Part shown: positions 52,063 through 60,473 of the stretch, one piece after another
How the letters are laid out: each line of letters starts with the position of its first letter
Position numbering within the stretch: position 1 is the first letter of the stretch
Assembly: GCA_002491905.1 (NCBI GenBank)
Contig: DKWV01000001.1
Location: forward strand, 1-64,000
Source of the DNA: Lachnospiraceae bacterium UBA7143
GTDB lineage: Bacteria; Bacillota; Clostridia; Lachnospirales; Lachnospiraceae
Reading direction: 5' to 3'
DNA length: 64,000 nucleotides
Made by a program: the position numbers and the translations under genes
Notes under the pieces: model-generated
What the model saw: only the letters and a program-made list of their open reading frames with translations
Database searches by the model: none
What the model was told of the DNA's origin: nothing

Positions 52063-53079
52063 ATGGCAACCATTAAAGAAATCGCCGCTCTCGCCGGCGT
52101 CTCAAGGGGTACGGTGGACCGCGTCTTAAATCACCGCGGTGACGTCAATCCCCAGACAGAAGAAAAAATCATGAAGATCGTCCGCGCCCTCGACTACAAG
52201 CCGAACAAGGCGGGCATCGTCCTCGCCGCCCAGAAAAAGAATCTGAAGCTGGGCGTTGTGCTGCTCGGCGTGGGAAATCCCTTCTTTGACGACGTTCTCT
52301 CAGGCGTGCGCGAAAAAGCCGAGGAACTTGCCGGTTACAACTGCAGCGTTCTCATAAAACAGACGGAGTACAGCCTGAAACAGCAGCTCGACGCCATAGA
52401 CGCACTGCTTTCGGAAGGCGTAAACGGCCTTGCCATCTCACCCTACAACGACAATGCTGTGCGCGAAAAAATCAACACTCTCCACAGTGAAGGAATCCCC
52501 GTGGTAACCTTAAATACCGATATTGAAAATTCCAGCCGTCTGGCTTACGTAGGCAGCAACTTTTACCGGTCCGGGGAAGCCGCTGGCGGACTGATGCGCC
52601 TGATGACAAAGGGCGATGTGCGCGTTGGCATCGTCTCCGGCTCGCAGAATATTCTCTGCCATACCGAGCGTATCGCCGGATTCTCCCATATCATTGAGCC
52701 GCACCCTGATATCCGCATCGTGGACATCGTGAACAGCAACGATGATGACCAGGTCAGCTTCGAACTGACGGAAAAGCTCCTTTCGGATCACCCCGAAATT
52801 AACGCCTTTTATTTTACAGCAGGCGGTGTATATGGCGGCTGCCGGGCGATCGAAGCCTCCCCGCGCAGAAACGACATGACCGTCATAACAAATGATATGG
52901 TTCCCACCACACGGGAATATATGCAAAAAGGACTGATCGCAGCGACTATCTGCCAACAGCCCTCTCAACAGGGCTCTCTCCCCCTCTCTATCCTGTTCGC
53001 CTATCTGACTACAGGGGAAATGCCCGCCTTGGAAAATAATTATGTGGATGTAGACATTCGGATCAGGGAGAATCTGTAG
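52063..53079 (+). CDS. LacI-family transcriptional regulator
   Basis: 338 residues from ATG 52063. HTH TIKEIAALAGVSRGTVDRVLN (residues 3-23) and hinge YKPNKAG, then a ribose-binding-protein-like domain (VLLGVGNPFFDDVLSGV..., with two Rossmann lobes). It is divergent from xylB, and very probably represses or activates that operon in response to its sugar. The longer upstream frame is non-coding leader. The operator could not be fixed. Confidence 0.93.
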   Translation: MATIKEIAALAGVSRGTVDRVLNHRGDVNPQTEEKIMKIVRALDYKPNKAGIVLAAQKKNLKLGVVLLGVGNPFFDDVLSGVREKAEELAGYNCSVLIKQTEYSLKQQLDAIDALLSEGVNGLAISPYNDNAVREKINTLHSEGIPVVTLNTDIENSSRLAYVGSNFYRSGEAAGGLMRLMTKGDVRVGIVSGSQNILCHTERIAGFSHIIEPHPDIRIVDIVNSNDDDQVSFELTEKLLSDHPEINAFYFTAGGVYGGCRAIEASPRRNDMTVITNDMVPTTREYMQKGLIAATICQQPSQQGSLPLSILFAYLTTGEMPALENNYVDVDIRIRENL

Positions 53080-54751
53080 CCGCCAAAAACTGCTTCTCAA
53101 ACTGCTCTGCCGGTGAAGGTTTCCCGAAATAATACCCCTGTATCATATCCGGCTTGGTAGCTATCATTTTAGCCAGCTCTTCCTTTTCCTCAATCCCCTC
53201 CATACAGACCACCGAGCCCAGACTGTGCACCATATCTATGATGTGGCTGATGATATTATAATCGTATTCATCCCTGAGCGCCTGCATAACGAAAGATCTG
53301 TCGATCTTCACCGTCTTGGCGTCAATCTCTTTCAGGTAGCGCATATTTGAATAGCCTGTTCCAAAATCGTCCAATGCCAGATCGATCTTTCTCGACTTCA
53401 AATCCCTGAACAGTTCCTTGATCCTGTCGTTCGTCTCAATATAACCGCTCTCCGTCAGCTCCAAAACCAGACTTTCCGGATCTAATCCCACTTCCTGTAT
53501 ACAGCGCTCCACATCCCGCATCATATCGCTCTTGTAGAGCTGTACATAAGATAAATTCACATTGATGTGAAACCCGGGTATGTACTCTTTCCATTTCCTG
53601 CAGACTTTTGCCGCCTCCCAGAGAACATACTGTCCTACCGGAATAATCAGGCCGCTCTCCTCCAGAATCGGAATAAAGACCGCCGGCGATACAGTGCCGA
53701 ATTTCTCATTTTTCCAACGCAGCAGCGCCTCCGCGCCGACCAGCTTGTAATCGGCCGCAGAAACGATAGGCTGGTAATACACCTCAAATCCCCGAAAATC
53801 ATGACTGACATCCTGTCTGAGCGCCTTGCGGATATCAAGCTTCTCCAGATAAACGTCATAAGCCGCCCTGTCAAACACCGCCATCTGGTTTCTGCCGTTC
53901 CGCTTCGCTTCATTTAAGGCAAATTCCGTAAACCGCATGATCTCCTCCACGGTCCTGCCCGAAAAACCGCCCTCAAGCACGCCCGCAGACACGGTATAAA
54001 AACGGCTGTATTCCTTACTTTTAGCCGTAGCGGCTATGGTTTTCTGTATCTGCCTGTAAATGGCGCGTGGCTCCTTCTCCCCGCCTTTTCCGATGTCCAC
54101 AACCATAAATTCGTCCGCCACCAGGCGGTAAACATCCACGCTCTCATCCACCGTCTTTGTAATGCACTCCGCCAGCTCGCGCAGCACCTCATCGCCGGCC
54201 TCCACGCCTTCCTTTTCATTGATCTCTTTAAAATTATCAATTCCAATGCGCATCAGATACCGGACAGACCCGGGATCATCCCGGAGAGTCGCCTCCATAT
54301 TCAGCCGGAACCGCACCTCTCTGCGGAGCCCTGTGATATTGTCCGCCTTCGCCTTTTTCCCCATCTCGGTAACTGTGCCGATCAGGAGCCTGTGCCCCTC
54401 CGCACCCGCCACCACCGTGCCACGGCAGCTGATCCAGACCACCCGGCCCATACGGTCCAGCCAGCGGTATTCCAGCGCATGACTGTCCTTCTCTCCGGAG
54501 CGGCACTTCTCCATATCCGCCGCCAGCATCTCATAGTCTGCAGGATACACCACTTTTTTCAGAATTTCCGTACAGTTTTCAATTACAATAGAGGGGAAGG
54601 GAAACCGCTTCGTCGCCTTCTCCGCAACCATATAGGTATCGGAAGTCAAATCCAGTATAAACATGTAGGAGTCCGAGGACTGCTGCATAATTTCAATAAC
54701 TGACCGAATCTGCTCCAGCGACATCCCCTGCAATGCATTCAGGTAATCCAT
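53063..54751 (-). CDS. EAL phosphodiesterase with degenerate GGDEF domain
   Basis: About 562 residues. PAS-like N domain (about 1-130), GGDEF domain (about 140-300) in which the signature reads YRLVADEFMVV (VADEF for GGDEF), and EAL domain (about 310-560) with GAEALLRW, NVNLSY, LELTESG, LALDDFGTGYS, VKIDRSFV and the EGIE glutamate, all intact. It should cleave cyclic di-GMP but not make it. No membrane segment. The start is uncertain: TTG 54778 is an alternative and neither has a good ribosome site. Its 3' end overlaps the end of the convergent LacI gene by 17 bases. Confidence 0.88.
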   Translation of the reverse strand: MDYLNALQGMSLEQIRSVIEIMQQSSDSYMFILDLTSDTYMVAEKATKRFPFPSIVIENCTEILKKVVYPADYEMLAADMEKCRSGEKDSHALEYRWLDRMGRVVWISCRGTVVAGAEGHRLLIGTVTEMGKKAKADNITGLRREVRFRLNMEATLRDDPGSVRYLMRIGIDNFKEINEKEGVEAGDEVLRELAECITKTVDESVDVYRLVADEFMVVDIGKGGEKEPRAIYRQIQKTIAATAKSKEYSRFYTVSAGVLEGGFSGRTVEEIMRFTEFALNEAKRNGRNQMAVFDRAAYDVYLEKLDIRKALRQDVSHDFRGFEVYYQPIVSAADYKLVGAEALLRWKNEKFGTVSPAVFIPILEESGLIIPVGQYVLWEAAKVCRKWKEYIPGFHINVNLSYVQLYKSDMMRDVERCIQEVGLDPESLVLELTESGYIETNDRIKELFRDLKSRKIDLALDDFGTGYSNMRYLKEIDAKTVKIDRSFVMQALRDEYDYNIISHIIDMVHSLGSVVCMEGIEEKEELAKMIATKPDMIQGYYFGKPSPAEQFEKQFLAATDSP

Positions 54752-54827
54752 CTTAATACCGACGCATTCTAAAGCCAAATCATGTCACTGCGCCGGTTTC
54801 ACCCCCTCTCACACATTTTCATCTTTC

Positions 54828-54856
54828 ATTATACTGCCCGTTCAATGTCTTGTCAA
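54828..54856 (-). promoter_or_regulatory. Promoter of the EAL gene
   Basis: TTGACA (54851-54856), 17-base spacer, TATAAT (54828-54833) on the minus strand: a near-perfect match. Confidence 0.8.
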
Positions 54857-55048
54857 TTCTTTTCTTGTATAGTTTGCATAATTACTAACAAATTTTAAAT
54901 CAAATTTTTATGCAAATTTTACAGCAAATTTACATAATATTGAATATGAAAAACCGTTCTATACAAAAAAGCGGAGGTTTGATATACTTGGGATATGCAG
55001 TGCGGGAACCCGCCTGAAAATTTGCTGATCGGAGGTTTTACTTCTATT

Positions 55049-55984
55049 ATGAATAAGAAAAAAGCAGTCGTCTCCCTCGGACACGAGGCGCTCGGTTATA
55101 CTATTCTGGAACAATGGGACGCGGTCAAAACGACCGCAAAAGCTCTGGCCGATCTGATAGAAGCTGACTACCAGCTCACCATCACCCACTCAAACGGCCC
55201 CCAGGTCAGCATGATCCATAAAGCCATGACAGAGCTTCGGCGGATTTATATTGACTACACACCCGCTCCCATGTGCGTCTGCTCCGCCATGAGTCAGGGT
55301 TATGTCGGATACGATATCCAGAATGCGCTCCGCTCGGAGCTGCTCGGACGCGGTATCGTAAAGACCGTCAGCACCATTCTGACCCAGGTGACCGTCGATC
55401 CCTACGACGAGGCTTTCTACGATCCCACCAAGGTGATTGGCCGCTATATGTCCGCGGAGGACGCAGAGACAGAAATCAAAAAAGGAAATTATGTGAAAGA
55501 GGAGCCCGGCAAGGGATTCCGACGCGTCGTTGCGGCTCCCCGTCCCATCGACATCGTGGAGATCGACGCCATCCGCGCCCTGGCTGATGCCGGCCAGATC
55601 GTGATTGCCTGCGGCGGGGGCGGTATTCCCGTCATCGAACAGAATCACGTCCTGAAGGGCGCATCCGCCGTAATTGAAAAGGATGCCGTGGCAGGAAGGC
55701 TGGCTGCCAGCCTGCAGGCGGACGAACTGATCATACTGACGGGTGTCCCCTGCGTGTACCGCAATTTCGGACAGCCCGGGCAGGAGGAAATCCATTCCCT
55801 CACAGCCGCGGAAGCCGAAGTGCTGTGCGCCGAAGGACAGTTTGAGGCAGGCACCATGCTTCCGAAGATTGAAGCCGCCATCTCCTATCTGCGTGAAAAT
55901 CCGAACGGGAACGTGTTAATCACCTCCCTCGGCAATGTAAAGGATGCCCTGAAGGGCAGCAGCGGCACAGTGATTACCGCCTGA
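55049..55984 (+). CDS. arcC: Carbamate kinase family protein
   Basis: 311 residues from ATG 55049 (GGAGG 13 bases upstream). Amino acid kinase fold with THSNGPQVSMI and IACGGGGIPVI as in carbamate kinase, and VPCVYRNFGQPGQEEI in the ADP region. The first loop reads VSLGHEALGYTILEQ where classical ArcC has ALGGNAL, so Gly-Asn is replaced by His-Glu. It is solitary: no arcA or argF neighbours. It probably runs ATP formation from carbamoyl phosphate, but the altered loop leaves room for another acyl phosphate. Confidence 0.82.
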   Translation: MNKKKAVVSLGHEALGYTILEQWDAVKTTAKALADLIEADYQLTITHSNGPQVSMIHKAMTELRRIYIDYTPAPMCVCSAMSQGYVGYDIQNALRSELLGRGIVKTVSTILTQVTVDPYDEAFYDPTKVIGRYMSAEDAETEIKKGNYVKEEPGKGFRRVVAAPRPIDIVEIDAIRALADAGQIVIACGGGGIPVIEQNHVLKGASAVIEKDAVAGRLAASLQADELIILTGVPCVYRNFGQPGQEEIHSLTAAEAEVLCAEGQFEAGTMLPKIEAAISYLRENPNGNVLITSLGNVKDALKGSSGTVITA

Positions 55985-56000
55985 CGTCTGTGCATACGTG

Positions 56001-56030
56001 GAGCCGGGAATATCCTCCCGGCTCTTTTTT
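56001..56030 (+). terminator. Terminator of the carbamate kinase gene
   Basis: GAGCCGGGA/TCCCGGCTC stem followed by six to seven T. Confidence 0.9.
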
Positions 56031-56060
56031 CTTACAGAAAATTGCGACAGTGCCGAACCG

Positions 56061-56525
56061 CTAAGAAGAATGCACTTCCCCCAGCGCCAGAAGCAGCGCC
56101 CCGATCATGATACAGAAGTCCGATATGTTGAATACCATCCTCCGAAACCGCTTATTTTTCACGGGGAAACTGACATAGTCCACCACATATTTTCTTGTCA
56201 GGCGGTCGTATGTGTTGCTGTAGGCGCCGCCCAGCAAAAGTGCCAACCCTGCCTTAAGGGTAGAGTTCCCGCGAAAACTGAAAGTAGCAAGAAAGACCAC
56301 AGTCATAAACAGGGTCAATCCCAGGGAAAGTATGGTAACCAGCCCCTGCTTTCCCTGTCCCATGTCAAGAAAGGCTCCCTTATTGTGGTATCTTCTTATC
56401 AAAAGTCTTCCCCCACAGAAAAGTTTCTCTTTCCCTTCCTCCATAGTCTTTTCAATAAAATTTTTTATAAACAGATCCAGCACGAAAATTCCCATTGCCA
56501 GAGCCGCAAACCCGATTGCTGCCAT
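56061..56525 (-). CDS. Signal peptidase II-like protein (LspA family, atypical)
   Basis: 154 residues, four membrane segments. Family motifs are recognisable but drifted: YHNKGAFLDMG (for N-x-G-A), GGAYSNTYDRLTRKYVVDYVSF and VFNISDFCIMIGAL, which keep the two catalytic-type aspartates (VVD and ISD). LspA removes signal peptides from prolipoproteins. It ends a cluster that encodes two lipoproteins, which may be its dedicated substrates. It lies 48 bases after the GT2 gene. Confidence 0.82.
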   Translation of the reverse strand: MAAIGFAALAMGIFVLDLFIKNFIEKTMEEGKEKLFCGGRLLIRRYHNKGAFLDMGQGKQGLVTILSLGLTLFMTVVFLATFSFRGNSTLKAGLALLLGGAYSNTYDRLTRKYVVDYVSFPVKNKRFRRMVFNISDFCIMIGALLLALGEVHSS

Positions 56526-56573
56526 ATTCCTTCTCCCAATCCGCCGTTTTCCTCTACTCTGTTCTTCCGTCCT

Positions 56574-57317
56574 TCAAAACTGCTTAAGCACCCGCAAGGT
56601 CCTCTTAAGGGTAATCCAAAGAGGATGAGGCACCCCGTTTTTCCTAAGCGCCTGATATCCTTCCATGAAGGATACCAGATAATTTTTAATCCCGGCGTTG
56701 CTCGTACCGCCATAGAACATGGCAACCAGAATCTCCGGCACATAAGCCAGCTCATTTTCCGGCTCTTTCAGGAAGCGCACCATGAACTCATAGTCCGCCG
56801 CACAGCGGTAGGAGGTATCGTAGAGTCCGTATCTCTCATACACCCGTCGCCGCAGAAAAAGGGTCGGATGTCCGGGCATCCACCCTTGCGAAATCCGTCC
56901 CTGTCCCATGTGCCACTTCCTGATGACGCGCTCACCCTCCACGTAAACCAGATCTGAGTGAGCGCCCACACAACCGTCGCCGCCCTGTTCCAGCGCCGCC
57001 ATTATTTTACTGACCGCATTAGGTTTACATAATTTATCATTGCAGACGGCGACCACATCCCCCGTACTCATGCGAAAAGCTTTATTCATCGCGTCATACA
57101 GCCCGCCGTCCGGCTCTGACACCCAGCGCACCAAAAAGTCACGCCGCTCTTCCATCCGCGCGGCAAACGCTTTGACCAGTTCCACCGTACCGTCCGTAGA
57201 ACCGCCGTCCACAATCACTGCCTCCAGCTCCGGGTAATCCTGTTCCTCTATGCTTTTTAACGTAACAGGCAGATTCTTTTCCGCATTATAAACCGTCACT
57301 AACAGGGAAACTTTCAT
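56574..57317 (-). CDS. Glycosyltransferase family 2
   Basis: 247 residues from ATG 57317 (GAGGG upstream). It begins VSLLVTVYNAEKNLPVTLKSI, has VIVDGGSTDGT, the SEPDGGLYDAMNKAF acceptor region and DLVYVEGERV, typical of WcaA/colanic-acid type GT2 enzymes without membrane segments. The start directly abuts the stop of the DUF5722 gene. The acceptor is unknown. Confidence 0.9.
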   Translation of the reverse strand: MKVSLLVTVYNAEKNLPVTLKSIEEQDYPELEAVIVDGGSTDGTVELVKAFAARMEERRDFLVRWVSEPDGGLYDAMNKAFRMSTGDVVAVCNDKLCKPNAVSKIMAALEQGGDGCVGAHSDLVYVEGERVIRKWHMGQGRISQGWMPGHPTLFLRRRVYERYGLYDTSYRCAADYEFMVRFLKEPENELAYVPEILVAMFYGGTSNAGIKNYLVSFMEGYQALRKNGVPHPLWITLKRTLRVLKQF

Positions 57318-57318
57318 T

Positions 57319-59058
57319 CTATTTGCCCTCATCCGGCGCTGCCGCCCATGACAACGCCTCCTCCAGGCTGTCCGCCCCCAGAATATTCAGCATAAAGTCT
57401 GTATACTCCCCGGCTCTGTCCGTATCAATATAGCGGAAGACATCCTTTATATATTTTCCCGAATGATCATATTCATACACGCCGAAGGATAAGCCCGCCA
57501 TCACCTCTTCCGGCGCATCCGTCTGCCGGTTCATCAGAAAAGCATCCACATAAGGGTTATTCGCCACTATATAATAACAGTACGCAAAGGCGGCCGCCTG
57601 CAGCCGCTCCCCGGAGCCGGAGGAAAACCCAAGTTCCGTGATGGTGACGCTGCGCACCTCACCCGCCCTGTCCAGATATTTCTCCTCAGACAGCATATCC
57701 GTCAGCACATTCAGATTCATAATGGATAAGTGGGGCGCATCCCTCGTCTTATCGTACGCCTGTGACCAGTAATTCACACGGGTAAGCGGTTCCGGGTAAG
57801 GGTGGATCGCAATCCCCCAGTCATAATTCCCGTGCGCCAGCGCCGCCTCGTTAAATCCCTCCAGAATATCCCTGCCGTTGAAAAAGCCGGAATTGTCGCC
57901 CTCGTTGCTGTTCCATGCATGGTCGATGCTGAAATACACACGTCCCTGCGCATAATGGCTTTTAACCGCCTGATAGAAGATCCTGAAGGACTTTTCAAAC
58001 TCCTTTGTATAGTGGAACACATCCTTTGTGTTCATATAGTTCCAGACCCGGTTCTGGTTGATCTCGTTGGCAATCACCCAGCTATGTACCATACCGTGCT
58101 TCCCGCTCGAATAACGTTCCGCCAGAAATCCGGCTACAGCCTCCAGCGTTCTGGTTCCTTCCTCCTCTGATGCGTTGAACATATAATAGTAAGCGCCGCT
58201 CTCCTGATCCCGCGCATCCGGATGAATCAGCTCCGGGAACGCCTCGTTCCAGTCATTTAGCACCACGGCCGTGGCGGTCATCCCCATGTCCGCCAGATAG
58301 GTAAACAGCCCGTCGTAGCCGTTGACTGCCGCCCCGTTAAAAGCATAGTTTCTCCCCTTATACGTATAGGTAATCGTTGGGAAAGTCGGATCCGTCGTCT
58401 CTCCCATAATGTGGGAAAGCGGGATATTATAAATCGCGTGCTTGACGCCAAGATCCGTCAGTTCCGGCGTTCCCAGCATGGTGGGATCCAGAAGGATTCC
58501 CTTTTTAGAGCCGGGATCCGGGTAAGGATCCTGATTCTCCGCAAGTGCCTCTGGATTCGACAGATAAACGCTCCTGCCGATCTGCACATAATTTCCGTCT
58601 ATCCGCAGCGCGGGAATAAACCGTTCATACAGATAAGCATCCCTGTAGGAAAACAATGTCTCCCACTCTCTGTCTTTCCGTCCCCTCGTGACGGGTTCTC
58701 CCGAAAGCGCCTCAGAATCCTCCTCCCAGGTATCTGCCCGGAACAGATACAGATAGGCATCGTCGCTTGACGGAATCAGCGGCATGGTAAGCGAATACCG
58801 TAACTTTTTCTGTTCCGCGTCATAGGTCAGCGACACATCCATCACATAATCCGACAGTTCATCAAGCGACAGGCTTGTCTCTCCCGCCGTCAGCTCCGTC
58901 AGTGCCTTTTCCTCCGATCCGGCTGTATCCTCCGCCCCTGTCGCCTCCTGTCCGGGCGGCGCGCTTGCAGGCACAGTCTCCTGCCCGCAGCCGCAGAGCA
59001 GTGCCAACGCCAGGCAAATGCCAGTAAGCAGGGGACGTCCGAAACAGACCGTACTCAT
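57319..59058 (-). CDS. Lipoprotein with DUF5722 TIM-barrel-like domain
   Basis: 579 residues from ATG 59058 (AAGGAG four bases upstream). Signal ends in lipobox ALLCGC near residue 23. The mature part has a beta-rich front (about 60-200) and a glycosidase-like barrel (about 210-560). VIANEINQ and VTITELGFSSG each place a glutamate after a strand, as acid/base and nucleophile pairs do in clan A glycosidases. It therefore probably cleaves or binds a glycan outside the cell. Matches DUF5722 by memory. Confidence 0.82.
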   Translation of the reverse strand: MSTVCFGRPLLTGICLALALLCGCGQETVPASAPPGQEATGAEDTAGSEEKALTELTAGETSLSLDELSDYVMDVSLTYDAEQKKLRYSLTMPLIPSSDDAYLYLFRADTWEEDSEALSGEPVTRGRKDREWETLFSYRDAYLYERFIPALRIDGNYVQIGRSVYLSNPEALAENQDPYPDPGSKKGILLDPTMLGTPELTDLGVKHAIYNIPLSHIMGETTDPTFPTITYTYKGRNYAFNGAAVNGYDGLFTYLADMGMTATAVVLNDWNEAFPELIHPDARDQESGAYYYMFNASEEEGTRTLEAVAGFLAERYSSGKHGMVHSWVIANEINQNRVWNYMNTKDVFHYTKEFEKSFRIFYQAVKSHYAQGRVYFSIDHAWNSNEGDNSGFFNGRDILEGFNEAALAHGNYDWGIAIHPYPEPLTRVNYWSQAYDKTRDAPHLSIMNLNVLTDMLSEEKYLDRAGEVRSVTITELGFSSGSGERLQAAAFAYCYYIVANNPYVDAFLMNRQTDAPEEVMAGLSFGVYEYDHSGKYIKDVFRYIDTDRAGEYTDFMLNILGADSLEEALSWAAAPDEGK

Positions 59059-59090
59059 TTTCTCCTTATACACTCCCAAACCTCCCGCGC

Positions 59091-60305
59091 TCATTCAAAG
59101 TTCACTGCAACAGCCACCTCCGGCGGAGCGTCAATTGCATCCGACACCGTCCTGTCGCCTCTTTTCATCTGCTTATATATTTCAAAAAAATGGGTCGTAG
59201 GAATCTCCTTAAACCGCCATTCCGTATCTACTACCGGAATCGCCGCACAGCCTTCCTCCACGCCGTAACGCTTCACCTGTCCGGCATCCTCATCAGACCA
59301 GCCCCCCGCCGCATAATATTCATCGAGAGCGTCCGTCACCGCCGCACCAATATTCTTGACTGCGCTGGTTAAAACCCGGTCGGAAACCCTGCACTGGTCC
59401 ACATCAACACCAATCATCAGACCGTCCTGATTTTCCGCCGCTTCCAGCACAGACTCATACAGCTCGCCGCCGCAGGCAAAAATAATCTGCGTACCGTTCC
59501 CATACCAGCTGTCCGCCTTCTCCCTCACCGCGATATCCGCCGTATAGGTGCCCGAATACCAATAATTAACCGTCACATCATTGAGCGACAAATCCTTAGC
59601 CGCCGCATTGATTCCCTGCAGGTAACCGTAACCGTAACGCTGCACGGCAGGCTCCTCCCTGCCTCCTATGAAACCCAGATTCCGATATCCCTCCCAGACT
59701 GCCATATAGCCTGCAAGATAACCTGCCTGCTCCTCATGAAACAGAATGCAGTGCACATTCTTCTCAATCGGAAGCTCCTCCCCATTCATGTCATAGGGCA
59801 CGGCGTCCACCAACAGAAAAGAAGTCTGCTGGCAGGTTTCCTGCAGCGCACCCACAGCCTCTCCAAAAACATCCCCTGCACAGACAATCAGCCTGGCATT
59901 GTCCTCCACAGCCCGCTGTACGATCTCCTGATAACTTTCCGGCGCGTTCGGGTCAGCGTGATAGAAAGAAAAAGAAATCCCCGCCCCCAGTGCATACATC
60001 CGCACGCCGTTATAGATCGTTTCGTTGTAACCGCCATCCTCCACAGAACCGTCAGTCAAAAAAGCGATCTCTCCGCCTGTCTCACGGTAATCCCCGTAAG
60101 GGTCCTCAAACATTTTCTGCACCGACTCCCGCCAGGAAGTCATCTCCACGCCTGATCCGCCCTCATCATCCTCTTCGGTCCCCTGCTGCGTCTCCTCCGG
60201 CGTTTCATTTTCCGCTGGCGATGACGCCTCCTGCGCCGGTGTCCCGCATCCCGTCAGAAACAGAAGCAAAAACAGCCCGGCCATTCCAAGCTTACGTCTC
60301 CTCAT
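59091..60305 (-). CDS. BMP/PnrA-like substrate-binding lipoprotein
   Basis: 404 residues from ATG 60305. Lipobox LTGC near residue 20, an acidic Glu-rich linker (about 25-60), then a BMP domain: IAFLTDGSVEDGGYNETIYNG, LIVCAGDVFGEAVGAL and IFACGGELYESVLEAAE. The family binds purine nucleosides for an ABC importer, but no permease or ATPase genes are near. It precedes the DUF5722 gene by 32 bases. Confidence 0.85.
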   Translation of the reverse strand: MRRRKLGMAGLFLLLFLTGCGTPAQEASSPAENETPEETQQGTEEDDEGGSGVEMTSWRESVQKMFEDPYGDYRETGGEIAFLTDGSVEDGGYNETIYNGVRMYALGAGISFSFYHADPNAPESYQEIVQRAVEDNARLIVCAGDVFGEAVGALQETCQQTSFLLVDAVPYDMNGEELPIEKNVHCILFHEEQAGYLAGYMAVWEGYRNLGFIGGREEPAVQRYGYGYLQGINAAAKDLSLNDVTVNYWYSGTYTADIAVREKADSWYGNGTQIIFACGGELYESVLEAAENQDGLMIGVDVDQCRVSDRVLTSAVKNIGAAVTDALDEYYAAGGWSDEDAGQVKRYGVEEGCAAIPVVDTEWRFKEIPTTHFFEIYKQMKRGDRTVSDAIDAPPEVAVAVNFE

Positions 60306-60473
60306 TCCACTGTATCCGCCTTCCATAAACATTCAAATTCGCTGTGTGGGCATAGTATTCCAAATGAAACGCTCACTATTACACCTTACCACAAGTGCGG
60401 GGAATCGGCAAGGTTTCCCTACCGCCCTGCCAGCGTCTCAAACCAATAAGTCTCTACTAAATTCTACAATCAT

